From Actinomadura sp. GC306 (GTDB lineage: Bacteria; Actinomycetota; Actinomycetes; Streptosporangiales; Streptosporangiaceae), in contig NZ_SMKM01000027.1 of NCBI RefSeq assembly GCF_004348665.1, forward strand, positions 1 through 38,458: a DNA stretch of 38,458 nucleotides, given 5' to 3'. Position numbers and translations under genes: made by a program. Under the pieces are notes generated by a model that saw only the letters and a list, made by a program, of their open reading frames with translations, was not told the DNA's origin and ran no database searches. Below are positions 23,803-33,005 of the stretch, in pieces; the stretch's first letter is position 1, and each line of letters begins with the position of its first letter.

Positions 23803-25080
23803 CTAGCCGATGAGGTCGCGGACGGCGGCCTTGAACTGGTCGCCGCGGTCGGCGTAGTCGCGGAAGTCGCCGAAGCTGGCGCACGCCGGGGAGAGCAGGA
23901 CCGTGTCGCCGGGCCGGGCCATCGCGGCGGCCGCGGCGACCACCTCGGTCATCGGGCCGCCGACGACGGTGTGCTCGGTGATGCCCGCGTCGCTCAGCGC
24001 GTCGGCGATGCGGGGCCCGACCTCGCCGATGATGACGATGCCCCGGATGTTCTCCTTGGCCGCCGACTCGGCGAGCGCGTCGAAGGCCAGCCCCTTGGAC
24101 GAGCCGCCGAAGATCATGACCTTCGGCCCGGGGAAGGCGGCCATCGCCGCGCGCGCGGTCTCCGGCGTCGTGGACAGCGAGTCGTTGACGTAGGCGACGC
24201 CGCCGGACTCGCCGACCGGCTCCAGCCGGTGGGGCAGCGGCTTGATGGCGCGGACGCCCGCGCGCAGGAGCGCGGTGTCGCGGCCGAGGAGGTCGAACGT
24301 CGCGGCGACCGCGGCGGTCAGGTTGGCGACGTTGTGCTCGCCGAGCAGCGGGCTGTCCGCGAGGTCGAGGAGCCGGTCGGCGCCGTCGTGGATCGCCCCG
24401 TCCGCGGCGTGGTAGCCCGCGGGGACGCCGAAGGGCACCTTCCGGCCCGCGCCGGCGGCGGCGATCCGTTCGGCGACGGGGTTGCCGGCGGCGTAGAAGA
24501 CGGTGTCGTCCGGCTTCTGGTACGCCGTGATCGAGGTCTTCGCGGCGTAGTACTCCTCGATGTCGGGGTGCCAGTTGAGGTGGTCGGGCGTCACCGGCAG
24601 GACGACCGCGATCCGCGGGGAGTGCTTCAGGTCGATGAGCTGCATGTTGGACAGTTCGAGGACGACCACGTCCCCGTCCGCCAGCTCCGGCAGGAACCGC
24701 AGGGGCGGGACGCCGATGTTGCCGCCGAGGAAGACCCGGCGGCCGGCGGCGCCCAGGATGGCGGCGATGGCGGTGCAGGTCGTGCCCTTGCCCTGGGTGC
24801 CGGTGACGCCGATGACCGGGACCGGGCACTCGGCCAGGAACTCGCCGATGACGCTGGTCACGTGATCGCCGGCCGGCAGGGCGCTCGGGTGCACGCCGGG
24901 GGCGCGGACGATCAGATCGGCCTCGTCCAGCCCACGCAGGTAGTCGGCGCCCGTCCGGCCCTCCACGTCCGGGGGCAGCTCCACGTCCTTGCGGTCATGG
25001 ACGACGATCTCGCCACGCGGTCGCCAGTACTCCACGGCGGCACGCCCCTCGACGCCATAGCCGACAACTGCGATACGCAT
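23803..25080 (-). CDS. murD: MurD-type UDP-N-acetylmuramoylalanine-glutamate ligase
   Basis: 425 aa from ATG 25080, which follows GGGGAG; the 20 residues upstream in frame look spurious. MurD adds glutamate to UDP-MurNAc-L-Ala with ATP. The family pattern is present: MRIAVVGYGVEGRAAVEYW, GGNIGVP, LELSNMQL, TPDHLNWH, LLGEHNVANLTAA, PLPHRLEPVG, YVNDSLSTTPE and LLSPACASFGDFRDYADRG. The P-loop reads GTQGKGTT (94-101) instead of the common GTNGK[ST]T, and the ELSNMQL and SLSTTP variants also differ slightly from canonical MurD. It sits outside any division/cell-wall cluster, so it could be a second MurD-like ligase. Confidence 0.85.
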   Translation of the reverse strand: MRIAVVGYGVEGRAAVEYWRPRGEIVVHDRKDVELPPDVEGRTGADYLRGLDEADLIVRAPGVHPSALPAGDHVTSVIGEFLAECPVPVIGVTGTQGKGTTCTAIAAILGAAGRRVFLGGNIGVPPLRFLPELADGDVVVLELSNMQLIDLKHSPRIAVVLPVTPDHLNWHPDIEEYYAAKTSITAYQKPDDTVFYAAGNPVAERIAAAGAGRKVPFGVPAGYHAADGAIHDGADRLLDLADSPLLGEHNVANLTAAVAATFDLLGRDTALLRAGVRAIKPLPHRLEPVGESGGVAYVNDSLSTTPETARAAMAAFPGPKVMIFGGSSKGLAFDALAESAAKENIRGIVIIGEVGPRIADALSDAGITEHTVVGGPMTEVVAAAAAMARPGDTVLLSPACASFGDFRDYADRGDQFKAAVRDLIG

Positions 25081-25186
25081 CCGGAGACTCCCCGCACGGA
25101 CGTTGATCGAGACGGAACGCTCGAAGGGTACTGCAGCCATGCTCCCCGCTCGGCGGCCGAAACGCGGCGCCCGTGCGGGTGCGGCG

Positions 25187-26128
25187 TCAGATGCGGCGCA
25201 GGCGGACGCGCTGGACGGAGTGGTCCCGGTCCTTCTGCAGGACGAGGGTGGCGCGGGAGCGGGTCGGCAGGATGTTGGAGACGAGGTTGATCTCGTTGAC
25301 GTCCCGCCAGACGCGCTGGGCGAACGCGGCGGTCTCGTCCTCGTCCAGCTCGTGCGCGTACTTGTGGAAGAAGGAGCGCGGATCGGTGAACGCGGTGCGG
25401 CGCAGCGCGAACAGCCGGTCGACGAACCACTGCCGGATGTCCTCGACGCGGGCGTCCACGTAGATGGAGAAGTCGAAGAAGTCCGCGACGCCGAGGCTGC
25501 CGGCGGGCGGCGGCTGCAGGACGTTCAGCCCTTCGACGATCAGGATGTCGGGCCGCCGGACGGTCTGCGTCGCGTCCGGTACGACGTCGTACTCCAGGTG
25601 CGAGTACACCGGGATCGCGTACTCGTCCACGCCCGACTTGATGGCGGAGACGAACCGGACGAGGGCCTGGCGGTCGTAGGACTCCGGGAAGCCCTTGCGG
25701 TCCATGAGCCCCCGCTCGGACAGCACCGAGTTCGGGTACAGGAAGGCGTCGCTGGTGACCAGTTCGACGGTCGGGTGCTCGGACCAGCGGGCGAGGAGCG
25801 TGCGCAGCAGCCGCGACGTCGTGGACTTGCCGACCGCGACGCTGCCGGCGACGCCGATGATGAACGGCGTCGGCGGCACGTCGCCGCCGAGGAAGCCGCC
25901 GACGGTGTCGCGCAGCAGCCCGCTGGACTGGACGAACAGGTTCAGCAGCCGGGACAGCGGCAGGTAGACCTCCTCGACCTCGGCGATGTCGATGGGGTCC
26001 TTCAGCCCGCGCAGCGCGTCCAGCTCGCCGGGGGTGAGCGGCAGCGGCGTGCTCTCGCGCAGCCCCCGCCAGTCGTCCCTGGTCAGCTCCACGTACGGGT
26101 TCGGCAGGGGGTCCAATCCGCTCGTCAT
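25187..26128 (-). CDS. coaA: Type I pantothenate kinase
   Basis: 313 aa, the normal CoaA size. It phosphorylates pantothenate, the first step of coenzyme A synthesis. The P-loop is [12 protein letters not shown] (92-103), followed by the family segments [34 protein letters not shown] and [14 protein letters not shown] 26128 has no ribosome binding site, but TACTGT lies seven bases upstream, which predicts a leaderless message. The frame runs open far upstream across antisense of glmS, which is a shadow. Divergent from glmS. Confidence 0.96.
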   Translation of the reverse strand: MTSGLDPLPNPYVELTRDDWRGLRESTPLPLTPGELDALRGLKDPIDIAEVEEVYLPLSRLLNLFVQSSGLLRDTVGGFLGGDVPPTPFIIGVAGSVAVGKSTTSRLLRTLLARWSEHPTVELVTSDAFLYPNSVLSERGLMDRKGFPESYDRQALVRFVSAIKSGVDEYAIPVYSHLEYDVVPDATQTVRRPDILIVEGLNVLQPPPAGSLGVADFFDFSIYVDARVEDIRQWFVDRLFALRRTAFTDPRSFFHKYAHELDEDETAAFAQRVWRDVNEINLVSNILPTRSRATLVLQKDRDHSVQRVRLRRI

Positions 26129-26135
26129 GGCTGAA

Positions 26136-26141
26136 ACAGTA
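26136..26141 (-). promoter_or_regulatory. -10 element for leaderless coaA
   Basis: On the minus strand TACTGT ends seven bases before ATG 26128. No convincing -35 was found. Confidence 0.5.
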
Positions 26142-26238
26142 ACCGGGGGCCCGTCCGATAACCGCGTTTTCACCGGCCGGCCGCCCGGACGTCGCGGTTC
26201 GGTCTCCGGTGCCTGTAGGCCCGGCGGAGGACACCGAA

Positions 26239-26244
26239 TAGAGT
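26239..26244 (+). promoter_or_regulatory. -10 element for leaderless glmS
   Basis: TAGAGT ends seven bases before ATG 26252 and there is no ribosome binding site, so transcription probably starts at the ATG. The -35 is not clear. Confidence 0.55.
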
Positions 26245-26251
26245 TGCCGCC

Positions 26252-28096
26252 ATGTGCGGAATCGTGGGGTACGTAGGCGGCCGGCAGGCGCTCGACGTGG
26301 TCGTGGAGGGGCTGGCGCGGCTGGAGTACCGCGGCTACGACTCGGCCGGGGTGGCCGTGCTGGCCGACGGGAAGCTGGCGACGGCCAAGCGCGCGGGCAA
26401 GCTGGTCAACCTGCGGGGCGCGCTGGAGGAGGAGCCGCCGCCCGCTGGGACGCTCGGCATGGGGCACACGCGGTGGGCCACGCACGGCCCGCCGAACGAC
26501 CGGAACGCGCACCCGCACCTCGACTGCACCGGCTCGGTCGCGGTGATCCACAACGGGATCATCGAGAACTTCGCCGAGCTGCGGGCGGAGCTGGAGGAGG
26601 CCGGGCACGGGCTCGGCTCCGACACCGACACCGAGGCGGTCGCGCACCTGCTGGAGGACGAGCTGAAGGCGGGCGGGGACCTCGCCGACGCGATGCGGCG
26701 CGTCTGCCGCCGGCTGGACGGCGCCTTCACGCTCGTCGCGGTGCACACCGGCTCGCCCGACCTGGTGGTGGGCGCGCGGCGGAACTCGCCGCTGGTCGTC
26801 GGGGTCGGGGACGGCGAGAACTTCCTCGCCAGCGACGTCGCGGCGTTCATCGCGCACACCCGGGACGCGATCGAGCTCGGCCAGGACCAGATCGTCGAGC
26901 TGCGGGCGAGCGGGGTGACCGTCACCGACTTCGACGGGCGGCCCGCCGAGGTGACGGAGTACCACGTCGACTGGGACGTGTCCGCCGCCGAGAAGGGTGG
27001 CTTCGACTACTTCATGCTCAAGGAGATCGCCGAGCAGCCCCGGGCGGTCGCCGACACGCTGCTCGGCCGGATCGGCGCCGACGGCCGGCTGCACCTGGAC
27101 GAGATGCGCATCCCGGACCAGGAGCTCCGCGAGGTCGACAAGATCATCATCGTGGCGTGCGGGACGTCGTACCACGCCGGGCTGATCGCCAAGTACGCGA
27201 TCGAGCACTGGGCGGGGCTGCCCTGCGAGGTGGAGCTGGCCAGCGAGTTCCGCTACCGCGACCCGATCCTGTCCCCGACGACGCTGGTCATCGCGATCTC
27301 CCAGTCCGGGGAGACGATGGACGCGCTGATGGCCGTCCGGCACGCGCGGGAGCAGAAGGCCAAGCTGCTCGGCATCTGCAACGTGAACGGCTCGACGCTG
27401 CCGCGCGAGTGCGACGGCGTCCTGTACACGCACGCGGGGCCGGAGATCGCGGTCGCGTCCACGAAGGCGTTCCTGACCCAGCTCGTCGCCGTCTACCTCA
27501 TCGCCCTCTACATCGCGCAGGTGCGCGGCACCAAGTGGGGGGACGAGGTCTTCGCCATGGTGCAGCTCCTTGAGCTGATGCCGGAGAAGGTGGAGAAGGT
27601 CCTGGAGACGATGGAGCCGGTCCGTGAGCTGGCCCGGTCGCTGTCGAACGAGCACTGCGTGCTGTTCCTCGGCCGGCACGTGGGCTTCCCCGTCGCCCTT
27701 GAGGGCGCGCTGAAGCTCAAGGAACTGGCCTACATGCACGCGGAGGGCTTCGCGGCGGGCGAGCTCAAGCACGGGCCGATCGCGCTCATCGAGGAGGGGC
27801 TGCCGGTCGTGGTGATCGTGCCGCCGCGGGCGCGGGACGTCCTGCACGACAAGATCGTGTCGAACATCCAGGAGATCCGGGCGCGCGGCGCCCGCACGAT
27901 CGTGATCGCGGAGGACGGGGACGAGTCGGTCGAGCCGTACGCCGACACGCTCATCCGCGTCCCGGCCGTGCCGACGCTGCTGCAGCCGCTGGTGACGACC
28001 GTCCCGCTGCAGGTGTTCGCGTGCGAGCTCGCATCGGCCAAGGGCCACGACGTGGACCAGCCCCGCAACCTCGCCAAGTCGGTCACCGTCGAATAG
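26252..28096 (+). CDS. glmS: Glutamine-fructose-6-phosphate aminotransferase (isomerizing)
   Basis: 614 aa, full length. GlmS makes glucosamine-6-P from fructose-6-P and glutamine, feeding GlmM and the cell wall. The N-terminal nucleophile Cys2 is in [17 protein letters not shown]; the glutaminase domain continues with [11 protein letters not shown] and [12 protein letters not shown]. Two SIS domains follow ([32 protein letters not shown]; and [20 protein letters not shown]), and the C-terminus is AKSVTVE. It is probably leaderless. I saw no glmS ribozyme; the 123 bases upstream are too short and are shared with coaA. Confidence 0.97.
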   Translation: MCGIVGYVGGRQALDVVVEGLARLEYRGYDSAGVAVLADGKLATAKRAGKLVNLRGALEEEPPPAGTLGMGHTRWATHGPPNDRNAHPHLDCTGSVAVIHNGIIENFAELRAELEEAGHGLGSDTDTEAVAHLLEDELKAGGDLADAMRRVCRRLDGAFTLVAVHTGSPDLVVGARRNSPLVVGVGDGENFLASDVAAFIAHTRDAIELGQDQIVELRASGVTVTDFDGRPAEVTEYHVDWDVSAAEKGGFDYFMLKEIAEQPRAVADTLLGRIGADGRLHLDEMRIPDQELREVDKIIIVACGTSYHAGLIAKYAIEHWAGLPCEVELASEFRYRDPILSPTTLVIAISQSGETMDALMAVRHAREQKAKLLGICNVNGSTLPRECDGVLYTHAGPEIAVASTKAFLTQLVAVYLIALYIAQVRGTKWGDEVFAMVQLLELMPEKVEKVLETMEPVRELARSLSNEHCVLFLGRHVGFPVALEGALKLKELAYMHAEGFAAGELKHGPIALIEEGLPVVVIVPPRARDVLHDKIVSNIQEIRARGARTIVIAEDGDESVEPYADTLIRVPAVPTLLQPLVTTVPLQVFACELASAKGHDVDQPRNLAKSVTVE

Positions 28097-28100
28097 CGCG

Positions 28101-28116
28101 CGGGCGGGCCCGCCCG
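28101..28116. terminator. 16-bp palindrome after glmS
   Basis: CGGGCGGGCCCGCCCG is a perfect palindrome five bases after the glmS stop. It is too tight for a normal hairpin loop and may work together with the larger hairpin downstream. Confidence 0.4.
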
Positions 28117-28142
28117 CCGTTGTGCGCACGTGTGCCGGTCAT

Positions 28143-28192
28143 CCGGACGCGGACGCCCCCGCACCGTGGTGCGGGGGCGTCCGCGTGTCCGG
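28143..28192. terminator. Very strong hairpin downstream of glmS
   Basis: An inner stem of 17 perfect pairs (28148-28164 with 28169-28185, 4-base loop CGTG) is extended by 5 pairs after a 2-base bulge (28143-28147 with 28188-28192). It lies between glmS and the opposing DUF397 gene and should end glmS transcription despite lacking a U-run. Confidence 0.75.
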
Positions 28193-28354
28193 TCAATGGT
28201 CTCGACCCGATCACGGATGGAAATTCGTCGGGCATTGCGGTGCGCGGCGTGAAAACGTTCGGTGGGCAGGGGGCGGAACGCTTTCATCGCTCATTCGCGC
28301 AATTCTCTGATCGAGTTGGGAATCTCAGCGAGTGCGTAAGTTGCAGGGATTCTT

Positions 28355-28561
28355 TCAGGGGTGGTCGTAGCGGCCCGCCTTGGCCCGCTCGGTGAACCCG
28401 CGCCATTCGGCGGGACCGAACGCCAGGCGTACCGCGGTGTTCTCGGTGTCCCGCACGGAAACCGCGCCGTCGCCCAGTCGTGCGACCTCGACGCATCCGT
28501 TGCTCGCGCACCGGGTGCTCCTTCTCCAGCGGGCGGGCGGCGTTTCAGCGGACGAACTCAT
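28355..28561 (-). CDS. DUF397 protein (first)
   Basis: 68 aa from ATG 28561, which follows GCAGGAGCC. It shows the DUF397 pattern: WRRSTRCASNGCVEVARLGDG, a VSVRDTEN turn, and LAFGPAEWRGFTERAKAGRYD at the end. DUF397 proteins are small partners of XRE-DUF5753 regulators in actinobacteria; in Streptomyces such pairs (e.g. WhiJ-type loci, Scr1/Scr2) affect development and antibiotic production. The regulator here is two genes upstream. It lies 247 bp after the second DUF397 gene, so it may have its own promoter. Confidence 0.87.
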   Translation of the reverse strand: MSSSAETPPARWRRSTRCASNGCVEVARLGDGAVSVRDTENTAVRLAFGPAEWRGFTERAKAGRYDHP

Positions 28562-28808
28562 ACCGGCTCCTGCCTTGAGAGTTGCGGATGGCCGCGGCTG
28601 CGCTGCCGGTGCCAAGCACAAGGTAACAAGATCACAAAAAACTCCTGACCACCTGCGGTCTGAGCGATGCGCGGGTGTCAGGAGTGGCGAGGAAGGGCCG
28701 GAGTTTCGCAGGTGAGGGGCAGCGAGCCGAGTCCGGCGCGGACCCGGCCCGTCCACCGCGGCGCCCTACCGCACCCCCTGGGGGCGGCGGCGGGGCGCGC
28801 GCCGCGTC

Positions 28809-29030
28809 TTATCGACGCACGTCGAATTCGCCCTTCTTGGCTCGTCCGACGAACTCCCGCCACTCTCCCTGGGAAAATGACAGGACCGGGCTCTGCGTAC
28901 CGTGCTTGGCATCACGCGCCCCGACGAAATGGGACGAACCGGCCAGTGCGGCGACTTCGACGCACGTGTTGCTCGCCCCGCAGTGGGCGCTTCTCCGCCA
29001 TTGCGGAGCAGGAGTGGCGAAAGGGGACAC
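28809..29030 (-). CDS. DUF397 protein (second, adjacent to its regulator)
   Basis: 73 aa from GTG 29030, with GAAAGG upstream. It reads WRRSAHCGASNTCVEVAALAG, a GARDAKHGT turn and LSFSQGEWREFVGRAKKGEFD, so it is a clear DUF397 member. It starts 39 bp after the stop of the XRE-DUF5753 gene, the standard arrangement. It differs enough from the 68-aa copy that the two may have separate roles. The ATG choice is uncertain because a longer frame (from 29044) reads in another phase only. Confidence 0.85.
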   Translation of the reverse strand: MSPFATPAPQWRRSAHCGASNTCVEVAALAGSSHFVGARDAKHGTQSPVLSFSQGEWREFVGRAKKGEFDVRR

Positions 29031-29069
29031 CGAGTGCCTTTCACAAGGATTGAGCCCCTTTGCGGACTC

Positions 29070-29930
29070 TCACCAGGCGTCTCTGGCCGCGGCGATGCGC
29101 CGCCGTGACTCGGCGGTGTCCAGGGCCTGATCGGCCAGGCTTGAATACGCGAGCCTGTACATATAAGTGACAGTCTCGTCCGCGAAGTGGCTGATCGTCA
29201 GGGATTCGGTGTGAACGATATCAGGGAAAACGATGTCGTGCACCGGTGAGAATTCCAGAAGTATAAAGGACTCGGCCAACACCGAGTGCGCTACGTCCAA
29301 AGGCAGTATCTGCAGCGTGACGTTCGGCCGGTCGGTCATCCGGCAAAGATGTTCGAGTTGCTCCCGCATCACCTTGCGGTCGCCGATCCGGCGTTGCAGA
29401 ACCGACTCGTCGATTACCGCGGACAGTTCCAGCGGATGTGCGCGGTGCAACAGCTCCCGCCGCCGCATTCGCACGTCCAGCCGGCGTTCCAGTTCCTGCG
29501 GCGGCAGGGTCGCGAGGTCGCTCCAGCCGCCGATCACGTGCCGCGCGTAGTTCTCGGTCTGCAGCAGCCCCGGGAACACGGTGCTGCCCCATTCGCGGAC
29601 GGCGGTGGCCTCGGACTCCAGCGCGATGAAGTCGGCGAGTTCGCTCGGGAGGTCGCGGTACTCCTCCCACCAGCCCCGCTGGGCGGCGTCGTGCGCCAGG
29701 GAGACGAGGTCGTCGCGGCGGGACCCGTCCACCCCGTAGAGGTCCAGGAGGCGCCGGACGTCGATGATCTTCGCGCCGGTCCGCGCGTTCTCGATCCGGG
29801 ACACCTTGGCGGTCGACCAGCTCAGCCGCTCGGCGACCTCGTCGCCGGTGAGCCCCATCCGCTCGCGCAGTCTCCGGAGTTCGGCGGCCAGCCGCCGCTG
29901 CCGGACGGAGGGACCGCGGGAAGTGCTCAT
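29070..29930 (-). CDS. XRE-family regulator with DUF5753 (Scr1-like)
   Basis: 286 aa. The helix-turn-helix is at about 15-65 (LAAELRRLRERMGLTGDEVA, WSTAKVSRIENARTGAK). DUF5753 follows with FIALESEATAVREWGSTVFPG, LLQTENYARHVI, RRELLHRAHPLELSAVIDES and VTLQILPLDVAH. Such regulators pair with small DUF397 proteins in actinobacteria. ATG 29930 follows GGAGAGG. The promoter region has TAGAAT as a likely -10 and two GTTGCA-containing direct repeats upstream, which could be an operator. Confidence 0.92.
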   Translation of the reverse strand: MSTSRGPSVRQRRLAAELRRLRERMGLTGDEVAERLSWSTAKVSRIENARTGAKIIDVRRLLDLYGVDGSRRDDLVSLAHDAAQRGWWEEYRDLPSELADFIALESEATAVREWGSTVFPGLLQTENYARHVIGGWSDLATLPPQELERRLDVRMRRRELLHRAHPLELSAVIDESVLQRRIGDRKVMREQLEHLCRMTDRPNVTLQILPLDVAHSVLAESFILLEFSPVHDIVFPDIVHTESLTISHFADETVTYMYRLAYSSLADQALDTAESRRRIAAARDAW

Positions 29931-30022
29931 CGATGGGGCCTCTCCAGTCCCGGCGGACTGATGTGGGCGCGATCCGCATCACGGGGGGCCGCGGTGCGGA
30001 CGCATCGGACCGGATGGCCACG

Positions 30023-30081
30023 ATTCTACGGCCGGTGATCCCCGCCCGCATCAGACATTGAAAGTTGCAGCAAAAGTTGCA
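30023..30081 (-). promoter_or_regulatory. Promoter region of the XRE regulator with direct repeats
   Basis: On the minus strand TAGAAT (30023-30028) is a good -10, with no convincing -35. Upstream, on the plus strand, AAAGTTGCA occurs at 30061-30069 and 30073-30081, 12 bp apart. The repeats would sit near -45 to -65, where a regulator could bind. Confidence 0.5.
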
Positions 30082-30179
30082 ATCAAGGACGGAGGGGGCG
30101 TCCGGTGCCGTTCGGGAGGACGGTTGCGGAGGCGCTCCGCGTGGCACGCTGAGGGTGGGATCGACATGGGGAGCCGCGG

Positions 30180-31703
30180 ATGAGGTACGCGCACGAGGTC
30201 GGCAAGGTCCGGGCGGCCGAAGAGGCCCTGATGGCGCGCCTGCCGGACGGCGCCCTGATGCAGCGCGCCGCCGCCGGGCTGGCGGCCGTCTGCGCCCGCG
30301 TCCTGCCCGCCGTGTACGGGTCGCGCGTCGTCCTCCTCGTCGGTGGCGGCGACAACGGCGGCGACGCCCTCTACGCCGGAGCGCGCCTCGCCCGGCGCGG
30401 CGCCCGCGTCCAGGCGGTGCAGGCCGGCTCCAAGGTTCACCAGGGCGGCCTGACGGCACTATTGGCGGCGGGCGGCCGGGTCCTGCGGGACGGCGAGGAC
30501 ACCGCCATCGCCCACGCCGCCATCGCCCACGCCGCCATCGCCCAGGCCGACCTGGTCGTCGACGGGCTGACCGGCATCGGCGGGACCGGCGGCCTCCGCG
30601 AGCCCTACGCCCGCCTCGCCGCGCTGGCCTCCGAGGCCCCCGGCACCGTCGTCGCCTGCGACGTCCCGAGCGGCGTGGACGCGAGCACGGGCCGCGTCGA
30701 GGGGACCGCCGTCCACGCCGACGTCACCGTCACCTTCGGCACCCACAAGCCGGGCCTGCTCATCGACCCGGGCGCGTCCCACTGCGGGGTGGTCGAGCTG
30801 GTCGACATCGGTCTCGGCCCCGACCTGCCCGACCCCGACGTCGTCGCGGCCCGCCCGGCGGACGTCCAGCCCCCCGAGCCGGGCTCCGAGTCCGACAAGT
30901 ACCGCCGGGGCGTGGTCGGCGTCCTCGCGGGCGGCGACGAGTTCACCGGCGCGGCCGTCCTCACCACGGGCGGCGCCGTCCGCGGCGGAGCGGGCATGGT
31001 GCGCTTCGCCTCCGTCGCGCACCCGGCCGAACTCGTGCGGCGGCGCTGGCCCGAGGCCGTCACAACGGTCATCGAGCCCGGCCCGCACGGCCCCGGGGTC
31101 CTCGAACGCATCGGACGCGTGCAGGCGTGGGTCGTGGGCCCCGGCCTCGGCACCGGCGACGCCGCCGAGTCGCTGCTGGCGGCCGTCCTCGGCACCGACC
31201 TGCCCGTCCTCGTGGACGCCGACGGCCTCACCGTCCTGGCCCGCCGCCGCGACCTGCTGCGCCGCGCGGCCCCGACCGTCCTCACCCCGCACGCGGGCGA
31301 GCTGTCCCGCCTCATCGCCGCCGACCGCGCGGCCATCGAGGCGGGGCGGCTGGAGCACGTCCGGCGCGCCGCGGCCGAGCTGTCCGCGACCGTCCTGCTC
31401 AAGGGCTCCACGACGCTGGTCGCCGAACCGGACCGTCCCGTCCGCGTCAACCCGACCGGCACCCCGCGGCTGGCCACCGCCGGGACGGGCGACGTCCTGT
31501 CCGGCCTGATCGGCGCCCTCCTGGCGGGCGGGATGCCCGCCCTCGACGCGGCGGCCGCGGGCGCCTACCTGCACGGCCTCGCCGGCCGCCTCGCCGCCGC
31601 GCCCGAGCCCGGCCCGGAAGCCCCCATCGGCGCACACGACGTCATCGACGCCCTGCCGGAGGCGTTCCGCCGCAGCGCCCGAGCCGTCGCACAGCGGTTC
31701 TAG
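30180..31703 (+). CDS. nnr: Bifunctional NAD(P)H-hydrate epimerase / ADP-dependent NAD(P)H-hydrate dehydratase
   Basis: 507 aa, the fused form. The N-terminal YjeF_N domain (about 1-215) epimerises damaged NAD(P)HX: VVLLVGGGDNGGDALYAGA, VVDGLTGIGGTGGL and VVACDVPSGVDASTG. The C-terminal ribokinase-like domain (about 225-490) dehydrates it using ADP: YRRGVVGVLAGG, VVGPGLGTGDA, LTPHAGELSRL and TAGTGDVLSGLIGALLAGG with the catalytic Asp. ATG 30180 follows GGGGAG. An in-frame 15-bp triplication in the epimerase domain gives IAHAAIAHAAIAQ. Usual neighbour of alr in actinobacteria. Confidence 0.95.
   Translation: MRYAHEVGKVRAAEEALMARLPDGALMQRAAAGLAAVCARVLPAVYGSRVVLLVGGGDNGGDALYAGARLARRGARVQAVQAGSKVHQGGLTALLAAGGRVLRDGEDTAIAHAAIAHAAIAQADLVVDGLTGIGGTGGLREPYARLAALASEAPGTVVACDVPSGVDASTGRVEGTAVHADVTVTFGTHKPGLLIDPGASHCGVVELVDIGLGPDLPDPDVVAARPADVQPPEPGSESDKYRRGVVGVLAGGDEFTGAAVLTTGGAVRGGAGMVRFASVAHPAELVRRRWPEAVTTVIEPGPHGPGVLERIGRVQAWVVGPGLGTGDAAESLLAAVLGTDLPVLVDADGLTVLARRRDLLRRAAPTVLTPHAGELSRLIAADRAAIEAGRLEHVRRAAAELSATVLLKGSTTLVAEPDRPVRVNPTGTPRLATAGTGDVLSGLIGALLAGGMPALDAAAAGAYLHGLAGRLAAAPEPGPEAPIGAHDVIDALPEAFRRSARAVAQRF
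30504..30548 (+). repeat. 15-bp triplication inside the NAD(P)H-hydrate enzyme
   Basis: GCCATCGCCCACGCC occurs twice exactly and once with one change (GCCATCGCCCAGGCC), in tandem and in frame. It inserts repeated AIAHA units in a helix before the VVDGLTG strand. Confidence 0.9.
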
Positions 31704-31872
31704 CGTCCGCAGCGGCAGGGCCTGCCTTTCCGGGGCGTTTCTGAACCACTGACCGGGCATTTACGTCCTATCGGGCAGAGGGCGTCGCGGGGGCGGGCGA
31801 ATACGCGCCGGAATGGCCGTGAGCTGGGCCGTGACGCTCCGGGTACGGCCCCGAGGACGGCAGACTGTTGGT

Positions 31873-32997
31873 ATGAGGGTTCCGGCGGAGGCGCGCGTCG
31901 ATCTCGACGCCATCGGCGACAACATCGGCCTGCTGCGCGACCGCGCGGGAGGCGCCGAGGTCATGGCCATGGTGAAGGCCGAGGCGTACGGGCACGGGCT
32001 CGTCGAGGCGGCCGGGGCCGCGCTCGCGGGCGGCGCCTCCTGGCTGGGCGTCGCGAAGCTGGCCGAGGCGCTGCGGCTGCGCGCCGCGGGCATCACCGTC
32101 CGGACGCTGGCCTGCATCGGAGTCCCCGGCGAGCCCTACGCGGACGCGATCGCGCGGGACGTCGACCTGACCGTCGGCGCGACCTGGCTGCTGGACGAGA
32201 TCGTCCGGGCGGCGGAGCAGGCGGGCCGGCCCGCCCGGATCCACCTCAAAGCCGATACGGGCATGTCCCGCGGCGGAGCCCGGGGCCGCGACTGGGAGGC
32301 CCTCGTGGACGCGGCGCTGAAGGCCGAGGCGGAGGGGCACGTCCGGGTCGCCGGGGTCATGTCGCACTTCGCCTGCGCCGACGAACCGGGCCACCCCTCC
32401 ATCGCGGCGCAGCTCGACGCGTTCACCGGGATGCTCGGCTACGCGGAGAAGACCGGCGCGCGGTTCGAGGTCCGGCACATCGCCAACTCGGCGGCGGCGC
32501 TGACGCTGCCCGAGGCGCGGTTCGACCTCGTCCGCCCCGGGATCGCCGCCTACGGGCTGACGCCCGTCCCGGCGGCCGGCACGTTCGGGCTGCGGCCGGC
32601 GATGACGCTCGTGGCCGCCGCGGCGCTGGTCAAACGGGTCCCGGCAGGCAGCGGAGTGTCATACGGTCACACATACCACACCGAACGGGACACGACCCTC
32701 GCCGTCGTCCCCGCCGGGTACGGGGACGGAATCCCCCGGCACGGGTCCAACCTGCTGCAGGTCCTCGCGGGCGGGCGGCGCCGGACGATCGCCGGGCGGG
32801 TCTGCATGGACCAGTTCGTCATCGACCTCGGCGGCGACACGCTCGCGGCGGGGGACGAGGTCGTCCTGTTCGGTCCTGGCGACCGGGGTGAGCCGACCGC
32901 CCAGGAGTGGGCGGAGGCACTGGGAACGATCTCCTACGAGATCGTCACCCGCATCGGGTCCCGGGTACCGAGGACGTACCCGGCCGGGAGGCGGTAG
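31873..32997 (+). CDS. alr: Alanine racemase
   Basis: 374 aa from ATG 31873. It interconverts L- and D-alanine with PLP, supplying D-Ala for peptidoglycan. The PLP Lys is Lys35 in MVKAEAYGHG; most family members have Asp or Asn where this has Glu37. The catalytic Tyr is in SGVSYGHTYHTE, and VRPGIAAYGLTP, AGYGDGIPR and GRVCMDQFVIDL are conserved. No ribosome binding site is seen. GTG 31813 is possible in frame but adds 20 residues without family support. Followed by the hydrolase gene after 8 bp. Confidence 0.95.
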   Translation: MRVPAEARVDLDAIGDNIGLLRDRAGGAEVMAMVKAEAYGHGLVEAAGAALAGGASWLGVAKLAEALRLRAAGITVRTLACIGVPGEPYADAIARDVDLTVGATWLLDEIVRAAEQAGRPARIHLKADTGMSRGGARGRDWEALVDAALKAEAEGHVRVAGVMSHFACADEPGHPSIAAQLDAFTGMLGYAEKTGARFEVRHIANSAAALTLPEARFDLVRPGIAAYGLTPVPAAGTFGLRPAMTLVAAAALVKRVPAGSGVSYGHTYHTERDTTLAVVPAGYGDGIPRHGSNLLQVLAGGRRRTIAGRVCMDQFVIDLGGDTLAAGDEVVLFGPGDRGEPTAQEWAEALGTISYEIVTRIGSRVPRTYPAGRR

Positions 32998-33005
32998 GGG
33001 GGCGT

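Noticed and set aside
26142..26251. glmS ribozyme upstream of glmS
   Set aside because: The space is only 123 bases, shared with the coaA promoter, and a -10 lies seven bases before the glmS ATG, leaving no room for a ribozyme leader.
26129..28129. Very long open frame antisense to glmS, continuous with coaA
   Set aside because: High-GC DNA leaves antisense frames open. The coaA domain starts at 26128, and the rest reads as low-complexity Arg/Asp/Val typical of shadows of glmS.
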